From positions 32,058 to 96,057 of the IMG/VR virus record IMGVR_UViG_3300031963_011530: a stretch of DNA of 64,000 nucleotides; one strand, 5' to 3'. This document shows positions 53,887 to 60,380 of this stretch, in pieces (the first letter of the stretch is position 1; the number at the start of each line of letters is the position of its first letter). The stretch is from a virus. The notes below the pieces were generated by a model. The model had not been told where the DNA came from. It saw only the letters and a program-made list of their open reading frames with translations, and searched no databases. A program made the position numbers and the translations under genes.

Positions 53887-54663
53887 CTAGTTTTCGCAAT
53901 CTATCCATTTTAAATTGTTGTAATGTTGATAAGGCCAAGTTCCTTTGGGTATTAAACATCGACCTAATTCTGGACTATTCTCTATTCTCACTTGAACTAT
54001 TGCCCAAACTAACCAAATAAAATATAAAATAGCTAAACTGCTCATACTCCAACACATAATTTTATATTGCAATCTTTTTTTGCGGCGAGCTTTTATTTTC
54101 GACTTTTCAGCATTTCTTCTCATCTCAGCCGCAATAACAATACTTTGTTCTTTGCCAACTTTTCTCATCATTTCTTCAACATCAAGATACAAAGGACCTA
54201 ACTCTGGTGGACTTTGATAGACCATGATTTCACGCAATTCTGCACTCATGTGTTCTAGTTGTTTTTTAAGTAGTACACGCATTAGAGCTCGTTTACCTAG
54301 ACTATCTTCGCCGTGATATACTTCAGTTCGACTGCGGCGTTCTTCTTCCTCAAACACAGCTAAACATTTATAATAGTTGTCGAAATACACACCTAAGTGT
54401 TGTCCTATTTGTGTATAGATATCGGTTGTCTCACCGCCCTTTTTGTTTAATTCAATTATTCGATTTTTCTCCGTGACGAACTGATTACGTTCAGCCACGG
54501 TTGGAGGATGATCTTTAAATTTACTATTGAATTGGTCGTCAAGATCCTTGAGAACATCTTTAATGTCCCCAGCAGCTCCTTGAATGTCCTTGTAAAGTTT
54601 ACATCCTTCTTTTACAAGTTTAACAGCACCATTAGCTAATGCAAATAGTGTTAATGGATCCAT
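53887..54663 (-). CDS. hypothetical protein with C-terminal membrane helix
   Basis: 258 residues. The N-terminal 170 residues are helical and charged; RRNAEKSKIKARRKKRLQYK is a basic stretch before one membrane helix (residues about 203-225, MCWSMSSLAILYFIWLVWAI), followed by a short end with two Cys. The topology suggests a cytoplasmic domain anchored to the inner membrane. Function not recognised. Confidence 0.72.
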   Translation of the reverse strand: MDPLTLFALANGAVKLVKEGCKLYKDIQGAAGDIKDVLKDLDDQFNSKFKDHPPTVAERNQFVTEKNRIIELNKKGGETTDIYTQIGQHLGVYFDNYYKCLAVFEEEERRSRTEVYHGEDSLGKRALMRVLLKKQLEHMSAELREIMVYQSPPELGPLYLDVEEMMRKVGKEQSIVIAAEMRRNAEKSKIKARRKKRLQYKIMCWSMSSLAILYFIWLVWAIVQVRIENSPELGRCLIPKGTWPYQHYNNLKWIDCEN

Positions 54664-54666
54664 CTT

Positions 54667-54882
54667 CTATCTTCTTCTTTTTCTTTCTATATCATCCTTC
54701 AACATATTCTTGAAAAGTTTAACAGTATTTTGCACATTTTTTTCGGCAAATACCTTAACTACTACCAACTTTTCATCATAACTATTTGCGTTTTCTAAGA
54801 ATTCTTTAGGAACTGCAAGTGCTTTCTTTTTTGGCTTAAATTTACTTAAATCGGGCTTTATGTCATCCGAGTTGTCGGACAT
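54667..54882 (-). CDS. small phage protein
   Basis: 71 residues from ATG 54882 with AGGTGATAAAA upstream. DDIKPDLSKFKPKKKALAVP then a helical EKLVVVKVFAEKNVQNTVKLF part and a basic end (DIERKRRR). Resembles short FliM/flagellar-switch-like helical phage proteins of unknown role. Confidence 0.7.
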   Translation of the reverse strand: MSDNSDDIKPDLSKFKPKKKALAVPKEFLENANSYDEKLVVVKVFAEKNVQNTVKLFKNMLKDDIERKRRR

Positions 54883-54891
54883 TTTTATCAC

Positions 54892-55072
54892 CTTTAGTTG
54901 TTGTTATAGTAAACAACACAGGCAAAACGAAGAATTATATGAACGGCACAACCTAGGTTGCGGTCAAGACACTTGATAATATACACCAAGTTTGAGGTGG
55001 ATCAATACTACTATTTAGTATTAATACTAGTAGTTTGGAGTGTAAGTGGGAACTAACATAGTTCCCACTGGT
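54892..55072 (-). other. non-coding stretch with palindromes and a hairpin
   Basis: Contains AGTGGGAACTA-aca-TAGTTCCCACT (about 55046-55070), an 11-pair hairpin just after the AhpD stop, probably marking the 3' end of that message. Further on are CAACCTAGGTTG (54949-54960), a perfect 12-base palindrome next to TATAAT (54934-54939), and TGTTG-N10-CAACA near 54899, a variant of the operator. TTGACC lies 22 bases from TATAAT, too far for a standard promoter. No open frame is seen. Confidence 0.5.
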
Positions 55073-55591
55073 TTAATTAGCTAAAACGCTTGCAACACTT
55101 TTCATGACTGCGGCAATACGACCAATATCTCGCAATTGTTCGACCGTATAACCTTCTTTTTTCAAAGTCTCATAATGTGCTTTTACGCAAAAATGACATT
55201 TACCAACAATACTTGCGGCCAAACTGTAAGCCTCAAATCTTGCTTTGGTCGTGCCACCATGACTTGCGATAGCATTCATGCGTAATTGTGCTGGAAGTCC
55301 AGTAAGATTTGGATCATCAGCCATCTCAACATATGGATACCATACATTGTTTTGTGCCATAATTGCACCTGCCGTAAGTGCTGCGTCAGCTTCTTTACGG
55401 TCAGTTATTTGTAGATGAAGCCATGTCCAAAGTTTAGAGTTACCTGTAGCAAACGCAGCGGCTAATGCCACTGCTTCTGCTTCTTCAACTGGTAATGTGC
55501 TACGTTTAATTACTGCATCAATATTGAGTTTAGTATCCTTAGCATATTCAGGAATACTTACTTCTTTTAATGTATCTACCCACGATGTCAT
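55073..55591 (-). CDS. ahpD: AhpD-like alkylhydroperoxidase
   Basis: 172 residues. The C132-HF-C135 pair with His139 (KCHFCVKAHY) is the AhpD active site; the helical carboxymuconolactone-decarboxylase-like fold and length agree. AhpD reduces peroxiredoxin AhpC in some bacteria or acts itself as a peroxidase. It is in one operon with a peroxiredoxin, an arrangement that suggests the pair works together against peroxides. Confidence 0.9.
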   Translation of the reverse strand: MTSWVDTLKEVSIPEYAKDTKLNIDAVIKRSTLPVEEAEAVALAAAFATGNSKLWTWLHLQITDRKEADAALTAGAIMAQNNVWYPYVEMADDPNLTGLPAQLRMNAIASHGGTTKARFEAYSLAASIVGKCHFCVKAHYETLKKEGYTVEQLRDIGRIAAVMKSVASVLAN

Positions 55592-55992
55592 TTCGTTTGG
55601 TCTCCTAAAATTTTATATCCTTTATATGTTGGATGTACACCATCAGAACTAATGTTGGTTTCTGGTCTTGGTATCACCGTATCACCAAATTCAGCTGCAA
55701 CTAGTTTCACAGATTCAACTTGTTTTGGTTTTAGTTTTTGACTAGGCAACAACCAGAAAACTCTTTCGGCTTGAGCATTTGTGCGAAGTGAACGAATGTT
55801 GCCTTCCGTATTAATTCCCAAATCATTTGCACCAAGACTAATAATTAAAGTTTTAGTAGGTTTTAATTTGTGTAAATGTTTTTTATTCCAATCACTAGAA
55901 TTAATTCCACTTTTCACAATAGCTTGACACTCAGTTCTAATCTGACTTACACCAACAGCAATACTATCTCCAACGATTAAACATTCCAACAT
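55588..55992 (-). CDS. SGNH/GDSL-like hydrolase
   Basis: 134 residues from ATG 55992 with GGAGGAAAAT upstream. GDSIAVG holds the nucleophile Ser, SLGANDLG the oxyanion Asn, and SDGVHPTYKG the Asp/His pair. It is a short esterase/lipase-like domain without a signal peptide; its substrate is not evident. It lies between peroxiredoxin and AhpD with four-base overlap to the latter. Confidence 0.82.
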   Translation of the reverse strand: MLECLIVGDSIAVGVSQIRTECQAIVKSGINSSDWNKKHLHKLKPTKTLIISLGANDLGINTEGNIRSLRTNAQAERVFWLLPSQKLKPKQVESVKLVAAEFGDTVIPRPETNISSDGVHPTYKGYKILGDQTK

Positions 55993-56006
55993 ATTTTCCT
56001 CCAATA

Positions 56007-56543
56007 TTAAAGTGTTTCGCCACCAATTGTGCGGTTACATGCACAGAGTTCTCCAGTTTGAAGAGCATCAAGCACACGAAGTGTTTCATCTGGTGAACGA
56101 CCTACATTGAGGTTGTTAACCGTAACGTGTTGTATAACATTATCAGGGTCGATAATAAAAGTAGCACGAAGAGCTGCGCCCGCTGGTTCATAGAAAACTC
56201 CCAATTGTTCAATCAATGATACACCCCATTCACGCGAAGTATCAGCAAACTGAATGTGTTTGATTTTTTTCAAATCTTCATGTGAAGCCTGCCAACCAAG
56301 TTTACAGAATTCATTATCGGTAGAACCTGTCAATAGAACTGCATCACGGTCTGCAAAATCTTGGAACAACTTATCATATGCCACGATTTCTGTTGGACAT
56401 ACAAACGTGAAATCTTTTGGATAGTAAACAATTACTTTCCACTTACCTTCAAAAGACTTTTCGGTAATATCAAAAAATTTGTCACTACCAGGATTAATAC
56501 CAGTTACTACGAACGGTTCAATTACATCGCCTACTGTTTTCAT
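56007..56543 (-). CDS. 2-Cys peroxiredoxin (AhpC family)
   Basis: 178 residues. Peroxidatic Cys49 in FTFVCPTEIVA, the GWQASH and FIIDPDN blocks, and a C-terminal Cys pair (C167, C169 in ELCACNRT) for resolution. It reduces hydrogen peroxide and organic peroxides. The start (56543) has GGAGGAAATAA directly after a ten-T run of a hairpin terminator (56555-56592), so expression requires reading through that signal. In one operon with SGNH and AhpD genes. Confidence 0.92.
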   Translation of the reverse strand: MKTVGDVIEPFVVTGINPGSDKFFDITEKSFEGKWKVIVYYPKDFTFVCPTEIVAYDKLFQDFADRDAVLLTGSTDNEFCKLGWQASHEDLKKIKHIQFADTSREWGVSLIEQLGVFYEPAGAALRATFIIDPDNVIQHVTVNNLNVGRSPDETLRVLDALQTGELCACNRTIGGETL

Positions 56544-56554
56544 TTATTTCCTCC

Positions 56555-56592
56555 AAAAAAAAAAGACTAAGCACTATCTCTAGTACTTAGTC
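56555..56592 (-). terminator. rho-independent terminator in the peroxiredoxin leader
   Basis: GACTAAG pairs with CTTAGTC (with an inner ACTA/TAGT extension), followed on the minus strand by ten T residues and then at once by the peroxiredoxin Shine-Dalgarno. It ends the tRNA-Leu-side transcript and can act as an attenuator for peroxiredoxin. Confidence 0.82.
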
Positions 56593-56662
56593 ATAGTTTA
56601 CACTAATTAGTCACAAAAGTCTAATGATATTTTTCTATCGCAACAATAGACCTAGTAAAAGA

Positions 56663-56746
56663 TGGTGCGGGTAGCCAGATTCGAACTGGCACGCCTTTCA
56701 GCGGCGGGTTTTAAGCCCGCTGTGTCTACCATTCCACCATACCCGC
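56663..56746 (-). tRNA. tRNA-Leu (UAA)
   Basis: Acceptor GCGGGTA/TACCCGC, anticodon loop CTTAAAA, 13-base variable arm CGCTGAAAGGCGT, T-arm GCCAG-TTCGAAT-CTGGC, discriminator A and encoded CCA. Reads UUA. Confidence 0.95.
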
Positions 56747-56747
56747 A

Positions 56748-57200
56748 TTATTTCGTTTTATTTCTACCACAATAAGTGTCCGTTTGTGAATGACAATTCG
56801 GACAAATAATCATCAAATTATTCAAAGAATGATTATAACTGTTTCCATCAATATGTTCAAGCTGAAACGACAATTCTTTACCGTTCCACTCAGTTATATC
56901 ACACACTTCACATTTTTTTTCTTTATAACCTTCGTTGAATAATCTTTTTCTTAATTTATTTGTTTGATACTCTGGATGTTTACCTTCTAAAATATCTTTT
57001 AATGATATCTTACCTGCGCCTTCTTTTTTAGGTTTTGATGTACCTAATCCACCTTGATTGGCCTTAAACACTCCCAATCTTAAAGCATGAACACGATAAG
57101 TACCATATTGAATACCTAATCTTTGTGCTGCTTGCGTTGCTGAATGTGAAGTGTTAGACACTTCAATTATTTCTTGATCGGTTGCACTTATTCTTTTCAT
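56748..57200 (-). CDS. HNH endonuclease, probably homing type
   Basis: 150 residues from ATG 57200, five bases after AGGAG. The N-terminal part has helix-turn-helix features (ATQAAQRLGIQYGTYRVHAL). The HNH core is C-x2-C (KCEVCDITEW), QLEHIDGN, then NNLMIICPNCHSQTDT with the second Cys pair, as in His-Cys/HNH homing nucleases. It lies next to tRNA-Leu. Its ribosome site is locked in a nine-pair hairpin (57201-57230) with a TATAAATA motif right upstream. Confidence 0.9.
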   Translation of the reverse strand: MKRISATDQEIIEVSNTSHSATQAAQRLGIQYGTYRVHALRLGVFKANQGGLGTSKPKKEGAGKISLKDILEGKHPEYQTNKLRKRLFNEGYKEKKCEVCDITEWNGKELSFQLEHIDGNSYNHSLNNLMIICPNCHSQTDTYCGRNKTK

Positions 57201-57230
57201 AGACACTCCTGAAAACTATCTGGAGTGTCT
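57201..57230 (-). promoter_or_regulatory. hairpin sequestering the HNH ribosome-binding site
   Basis: AGACACTCC (57230-57222) pairs perfectly with GGAGTGTCT (57209-57201) around a 12-base loop. The AGGAG Shine-Dalgarno is in the second arm, directly before the ATG. Full-length read-through RNA would hide the site. Confidence 0.8.
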
Positions 57231-57237
57231 ATTTATA
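57230..57237 (-). promoter_or_regulatory. T4-type late promoter TATAAATA
   Basis: An exact TATAAATA whose last A is the first base of the hairpin arm. With the usual start about six bases downstream, late RNA would lack most of the 5' arm, freeing the ribosome site. The octamer alone could be chance in AT-rich DNA. Confidence 0.55.
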
Positions 57238-57240
57238 AAA

Positions 57241-57711
57241 CTAAGCTGCTCGTAAACTTTTAAATCTATCGGCAGCGTATGATGCCGCAAATGCATTTGG
57301 TTTGATTAGAGGTATAACATTACAAGTACCACGAATATAACCAATTGCTTCTTGCATCACACAGTTACTTCCGTGATGCTCATCAGGATTAATATCCAAA
57401 TGAACTTCAACATGTCTATTTTCAAGCACATCCGCAAGTTTAATGTATAAGTCAGAAACTTTATACACTTCATTCATTAAACGATATCTAGGACGATTTT
57501 TCTTTTGATCATAATCTCTTTCTCTTTGTACTTCACCAAAAAGTTTACAACCATTATTTCCGTTTATGTGAACTACTACAGCAAGAATGTAATCGGCGTA
57601 CCAAACACCATCAACCTTAAATCGTTCAGAATCGCAACCAATATAAATTTTGGTTTCTGGTGATTGACTATTGATATAATCTTTGATTTCATCCAAATCA
57701 AGTTTACGCAC
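57241..57711 (-). CDS. DUF458 (RNase H-fold) protein
   Basis: 156 residues from a GTG start at 57711, eight bases after AAGGAG; no ATG in frame is nearby. YIGCDSERFK, HLDINPDEHHGSN and ALIYIRG-type blocks (here EAIGYIRG) match the DUF458/YkuK family, thought to have an RNase H-like fold. Substrate unknown. It precedes the HNH gene. Confidence 0.82.
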   Translation of the reverse strand: MRKLDLDEIKDYINSQSPETKIYIGCDSERFKVDGVWYADYILAVVVHINGNNGCKLFGEVQRERDYDQKKNRPRYRLMNEVYKVSDLYIKLADVLENRHVEVHLDINPDEHHGSNCVMQEAIGYIRGTCNVIPLIKPNAFAASYAADRFKSLRAA

Positions 57712-57730
57712 GATACATTCTCCTTATTAT

Positions 57731-57822
57731 TGGTGCCTCCGGCGGGAGTCGAACCCACATTGGCCAATTATCTGTTGCACACGGGATATAAATCCGCTGT
57801 TTTACCATTAAACTACAGAGGC
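57731..57822 (-). tRNA. tRNA, probably Ile (UAU), irregular
   Basis: Acceptor GCCTCTG/CGGAGGC, D-arm GTTTAATGGTAAAAC, T-arm GTGGG-TTCGACT-CCCGC, A and encoded CCA. Anticodon loop reads TTTATAT, so UAU, but the stem has an A-C mismatch and the variable region is 22 bases, too long for tRNA-Ile. It may be a modified, extended or degenerate gene. Confidence 0.7.
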
Positions 57823-57825
57823 GTT

Positions 57826-57900
57826 TGGTCCGGCGTGAGGGAATCGAACCCCCATTAAAGCTTTAGAAGAGCCTTGTCCTATCCGTTGAACGAACGCCAG
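57826..57900 (-). tRNA. tRNA-Arg (UCU)
   Basis: Acceptor CTGGCGT/ACGCCGG, anticodon loop CTTCTAA, T-arm GGGGG-TTCGATT-CCCTC, A and encoded CCA. Reads AGA. Confidence 0.92.
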
Positions 57901-57904
57901 AAAT

Positions 57905-57978
57905 TGGAGCGGAATACCAGAATCGAACTGGTGTCTAGACCTTGGCAAGGTTTTGTTCTACCATTAAACTAATTCCGC
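57905..57978 (-). tRNA. tRNA-Gly (GCC)
   Basis: Acceptor GCGGAAT/ATTCCGC, anticodon loop TTGCCAA, discriminator U typical of Gly, encoded CCA. One A-C mismatch in the anticodon stem. Confidence 0.9.
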
Positions 57979-57984
57979 AAAACT

Positions 57985-58058
57985 TGGAGCGGGATATCAG
58001 AATCGAACTGATAACAACAGATTGGAAATCTGTAGTTTTACCATTAAACTAATCCCGC
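57985..58058 (-). tRNA. tRNA-Gly (UCC)
   Basis: Acceptor GCGGGAT/ATCCCGC, anticodon stem ACAGA/TCTGT with loop TTTCCAA, discriminator U, encoded CCA. Its 5' end overlaps the stop codon of the 55-residue gene 58049-58216. Confidence 0.93.
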
Positions 58059-58216
58059 TTTGTTTCTTTTTTATCTTCAAAAGCATCCAATACACAATCT
58101 TCAGTACTTAAAATATCCTGATATTCATTCTTAAAAATTTTATCCCAATTATCAGAAAACTTATCTTGTGGAACCGAAAATGGTCTTGGTCTACTTCCTT
58201 TGCCGCCGTCACTCAT
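58049..58216 (-). CDS. small conserved phage protein (MSDGGKGS type)
   Basis: 55 residues, ATG 58216 to TAG 58049, with AAGGAAG upstream. The start MSDGGKGSRPRPFSVPQDKF then NWDKIF is that of a very short protein conserved in T4-like and other phages. Its last codons run ten bases into the tRNA-Gly(UCC) gene. Confidence 0.8.
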   Translation of the reverse strand: MSDGGKGSRPRPFSVPQDKFSDNWDKIFKNEYQDILSTEDCVLDAFEDKKETKRD

Positions 58217-58232
58217 TTTACTTCCTTGTTAT

Positions 58233-58307
58233 TGGTGCCCCCACCTGGAATCGAACTAGGAATTGATGCTTACAAGGCAACCGTTATGGCCATTTAACTA
58301 TAGGGGC
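58233..58307 (-). tRNA. tRNA-Thr (UGU)
   Basis: Acceptor GCCCCTA paired with GGGGGC-type 3' strand, anticodon loop CTTGTAA, T-arm with TTCGATT loop, A and encoded CCA. Reads ACA. One mismatch in the anticodon stem. Confidence 0.88.
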
Positions 58308-58326
58308 TATTATACACTACTTATGC

Positions 58327-58401
58327 TGGTAGTAGTGGCAAGATTCGAACTTGCACCTAACACCGTATGAAGGTGGCGCACTACCATTATGCTACACTAC
58401 C
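58327..58401 (-). tRNA. tRNA with CAU anticodon (Met or Ile2), copy 1
   Basis: Acceptor GGTAGTG/CACTACT with G1-U72, anticodon stem CCACC/GGTGT with loop TTCATAC, T-arm GCAAG-TTCGAAT-CTTGC, A and encoded CCA. The unusual loop flanks (U33 with C38) fit an elongator or lysidine-modified Ile tRNA better than an initiator. Confidence 0.88.
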
Positions 58402-58403
58402 AT

Positions 58404-58481
58404 TGGTTGCGGGTGTGGGATTCGAACCACACGATTTCTTGCTTATGAGACAAGCGAGGACGACCTCTCCTCTAACCCGCA
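58404..58481 (-). tRNA. tRNA with CAU anticodon, copy 2 (possible initiator)
   Basis: Anticodon loop CTCATAA in stem CTTGT/GCAAG; 3' end CCCGCAACCA resembles bacterial initiators. With 5' T pairing A72 it lacks the classic C1-A72 mismatch, and the T-loop is one base long, so the role between fMet and Met is open. Confidence 0.83.
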
Positions 58482-58528
58482 ATTGAAAAGGTGGGAGATT
58501 TTACTCTCCTCGCCTCACACGCGAAACT

Positions 58529-58613
58529 TGGTGGGTAGCCACGGAATCGAACCGCGTATGCCGAAGCGCCTGATTTACAGTCAGGTGTAGTCACCAATGC
58601 TACTCGCTACCCA
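58529..58613 (-). tRNA. tRNA-Tyr (GUA)
   Basis: Acceptor TGGGTAG/CTACCCA, anticodon stem CCTGA/TCAGG with loop CTGTAAA, long variable arm CGCTTCGGCATAC, A and encoded CCA. Confidence 0.94.
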
Positions 58614-58619
58614 TATTAG

Positions 58620-58739
58620 ATTTGCAGTTTATACTATTTGCTATGCTCAACGGAGTATCCGGCCGGATTTACCGTTTATGTACATAGTTACGCAGGCATG
58701 ATCAAGCCCATGGCTTACAAACTGCAAATTTAATATTGC
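58620..58739 (-). ncRNA. structured non-tRNA RNA segment (A)
   Basis: An 11-pair outer stem (ATTTGCAGTTT family, arms at 58620-58630 and 58729-58739) encloses on the minus strand AAGCC-atg-GGCTT, and a long arm built of CTATG/CATAG, AACGG/CCGTT and the palindrome ATCCGGCCGGAT. No reading frame fits. Lies between tRNA-Tyr and segment B. It may be a stable small RNA like RNA C/D of T4 or a processing spacer. Confidence 0.5.
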
Positions 58740-58740
58740 T

Positions 58741-58925
58741 TAGGCCACGTTTTTCCACGGTCGCCCCCAAGCTGAGTTGTTACCCTGTCCGAACACTAAA
58801 AGCACTTTGCTACGTAGTGTCCACGCTGCTATGTTGTCCGAAGGTTCGCTTCACTAAAGGTGCCATAGCCACCTGGATTTTTTCGTGTACCAAACGCTAC
58901 TTTTAGGAAAGTAGTAACCGGATTC
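58741..58925 (-). ncRNA. structured non-tRNA RNA segment (B)
   Basis: About 185 bases between segment A and tRNA-Asn without a plausible frame. Minus-strand hairpins include GGTG-gctat-GGCACC-type and CTACTTT-cctaa-AAAGTAG. It shares TTAGTGAA with segment in front of tRNA-Arg(ACG). GC content is higher than that of nearby coding DNA, as in stable RNAs. Confidence 0.4.
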
Positions 58926-59000
58926 TGGCTGCTCAGGTAGGGATCGAACCTACGACACACGGATTAACAGTCCGCTGATCTACCGCTGATCTACTGAGCA
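58926..59000 (-). tRNA. tRNA-Asn (GUU)
   Basis: Acceptor TGCTCAG/CTGAGCA, anticodon stem GCGGA/TCCGT with loop CTGTTAA, discriminator G as usual for Asn, encoded CCA. Confidence 0.95.
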
Positions 59001-59007
59001 ATAAAAC

Positions 59008-59499
59008 TTAACGTTCAATAAAATCCATAGCTATTGAATATCTATCAATGTTTTTCCAAGGTGGAACGGTATGCAATAAACTTGGATCAAAAAAAACTAA
59101 ATCATTGTCTTTAACTTTTAACTGCAATAAAGCATTATTAATTTTAAATATTGTTCCATTCTCTGTACAATTTTTAAGAAAAAAAACAGAAGTATATTTA
59201 AAATGCCTTGAACTTCTAGTCCTAATATGATTGTGAAATTCGAAATTGGAATCTTTCTTGCAAATATTAAACCAACACTCAATTAATGTTATTCTTTCTC
59301 TCATTTCTGTTTTAGTTATATCATCAACTTTTTTTAAAAATTTTTTAAAAGATTCATTCTCATCATACTTTAAATGCATATTAGTATGCGACTGATATAA
59401 CGGAACATTTACATCAAAATTATTTTCAATTTCAAGGTCAATTAAGGAAACTATATTTTTTACATCCTCATTGTCTAAAATATTTTCTATTACAAACAT
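59008..59499 (-). CDS. 2OG-Fe(II) oxygenase-like protein
   Basis: 163 residues. FEFHNHIRTRSSR near residue 86 could supply the first iron ligands (H-x-H or H-x-D type), and FFDPSLLHTVPPWKNIDRYS supplies the distal His and the Arg that binds 2-oxoglutarate. This is the size of short prolyl-hydroxylase-like phage oxygenases. It could hydroxylate a protein or nucleic acid. It lies inside the tRNA array between tRNA-Asp and tRNA-Asn. Confidence 0.72.
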   Translation of the reverse strand: MFVIENILDNEDVKNIVSLIDLEIENNFDVNVPLYQSHTNMHLKYDENESFKKFLKKVDDITKTEMRERITLIECWFNICKKDSNFEFHNHIRTRSSRHFKYTSVFFLKNCTENGTIFKINNALLQLKVKDNDLVFFDPSLLHTVPPWKNIDRYSIAMDFIER

Positions 59500-59522
59500 A
59501 AAAACATTCCTATAACATATTC

Positions 59523-59599
59523 TGGCGACACTTAGGGAACTCGAATCCCTGACCTCCGCCGTGACAGGGCGGCATTCTAACCAACTGAACTAAAGTGCC
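59523..59599 (-). tRNA. tRNA-Asp (GUC)
   Basis: Acceptor GGCACTT/AAGTGTC, anticodon stem CCGCC/GGCGG with loop CTGTCAC, discriminator G, encoded CCA. Confidence 0.95.
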
Positions 59600-59727
59600 A
59601 TATTATTATGGTGGTTGGACGTTACACCAACTCTCTACTTACCACAAGGACGCCTTTCGGCTTCTCATTACAGGTTGTTTCAGAGCACAGCCACTATACG
59701 GTGACCAAATCCTAACCTTGCTTCTTC
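59600..59727 (-). ncRNA. structured non-tRNA RNA segment (C)
   Basis: 128 bases before tRNA-Asp. The minus strand has GCC-gaaa-GGC, GTTGG-tgtaacgt-CCAAC and GGCTGTGCT also found in the segment at 61664-61816. The end GTTGG...CCAACCACCA mimics a T-arm and CCA end. No frame or Shine-Dalgarno. It may be a stable RNA or a decayed tRNA. Confidence 0.45.
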
Positions 59728-59803
59728 ACCATATTGAAACACACTTTACCAAGCTCCCATCCGGTGACGGCCTCTAACCGTTCGAAATGTGCTTCAATAT
59801 GGT
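59728..59803 (-). ncRNA. long hairpin abutting the CCA end of tRNA-Glu
   Basis: ACCATATTGAA (59803-59793) pairs exactly with TTCAATATGGT (59738-59728), continued by a CAC/GTG part, around an inner CGG...CCG hairpin. The first arm begins with the discriminator and CCA of tRNA-Glu. A matching element follows tRNA-Lys (62558-62644). Confidence 0.6.
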
Positions 59804-59874
59804 ACACCGTAGGAGAATCGAACTCCTCTTACTGCCGTGAAAGGGCAATGTCCTAACCGATAGACGAACGGTGC
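59800..59874 (-). tRNA. tRNA-Glu (UUC)
   Basis: Acceptor GCACCGT/ACGGTGT, anticodon stem TTGCC/GGCAG with loop CTTTCAC, T-arm AGGAG-TTCGATT-CTCCT, A and encoded CCA. Confidence 0.93.
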
Positions 59875-59889
59875 ATAAAACTTAAAGCT

Positions 59890-59945
59890 AACAAGGAACT
59901 GACTGTTACATGATGCCGAAGTCATTGCTGCATCAAACCCTTGTT
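59890..59945 (-). ncRNA. short hairpin element before tRNA-Glu
   Basis: AACAAGG/CCTTGTT arms enclose TGATGC...GCATCA and TGAC/GTCA pairs. It lies between the 59-residue gene and tRNA-Glu and could be a processing signal. Confidence 0.45.
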
Positions 59946-59980
59946 AAACTCTTTTCAGAGACAGATCGCTCACTTCTGTT

Positions 59981-60160
59981 TTATTTTACAAACCAATTTC
60001 CATCTTCAAAATAATATCGAACTCGTTTATTAAGTTTTTGAATCTTCACATCTTTACCAAACGCAGCATAACCACGCTGGCGAAATTTAGCATCTTTTAT
60101 ACCAACAGCAGTTTGATTGCCAACTTTATACAAATTTAAACGGCCGAGATATATAATCAT
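59981..60160 (-). CDS. small basic protein
   Basis: 59 residues, ATG 60160 to TAA 59981, with GGAGAAAAT upstream. Beta-rich and basic (MIIYLGRLNLYKVGN, KIQKLNKRVRYYFEDGNWF). It is first after the strong promoter at 60233-60260. No family recognised. Confidence 0.72.
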   Translation of the reverse strand: MIIYLGRLNLYKVGNQTAVGIKDAKFRQRGYAAFGKDVKIQKLNKRVRYYFEDGNWFVK

Positions 60161-60232
60161 ATTTTCTCCAAAAGTTAGTATAAAAATAACTTTGTTATCA
60201 ACTTGTTAAAGAACTCTCAATCAACAAAGTAC

Positions 60233-60260
60233 ATTATACACTAGCCACAGAATTTGTCAA
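60233..60260 (-). promoter_or_regulatory. strong sigma70 promoter inside the tRNA array
   Basis: TTGACA (60255-60260), 16-base spacer, TATAAT (60233-60238), full consensus. It starts transcription of the 59-residue gene and the left part of the tRNA array. Confidence 0.88.
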
Positions 60261-60264
60261 GCGT

Positions 60265-60282
60265 TGTTGCCAAAATACAACA
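60265..60282. promoter_or_regulatory. palindromic operator TGTTG-N8-CAACA
   Basis: Half-sites four bases upstream of the -35; followed upstream by GATAATG-type sequence also present at the promoters at 47850 and 63429. Confidence 0.7.
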
Positions 60283-60301
60283 TTATCAACTTGATAACAA
60301 A

Positions 60302-60379
60302 TGGAGGTAAGGGTGGGATTTGAACCCACGGTTTTACAGTTTTGCAGACTGCTGCTTTGGACCACTCAGCCACCTTACC
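60302..60379 (-). tRNA. tRNA-Cys (GCA)
   Basis: Acceptor GGTAAGG/CCTTACC, anticodon stem GCAGT/ACTGT with loop CTGCAAA, discriminator U as in Cys tRNAs, encoded CCA. Confidence 0.94.
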
Positions 60380-60380
60380 A

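Noticed and set aside
57731-57822. Group I intron or intron-bearing tRNA
   Set aside because: The extra bases lie in the variable region, are only about 17 long and lack intron core elements.
58351-58590. 79-codon plus-strand frame across tRNA genes
   Set aside because: It runs through three tRNA genes on the opposite strand and has no start signal; the tRNAs explain the sequence.
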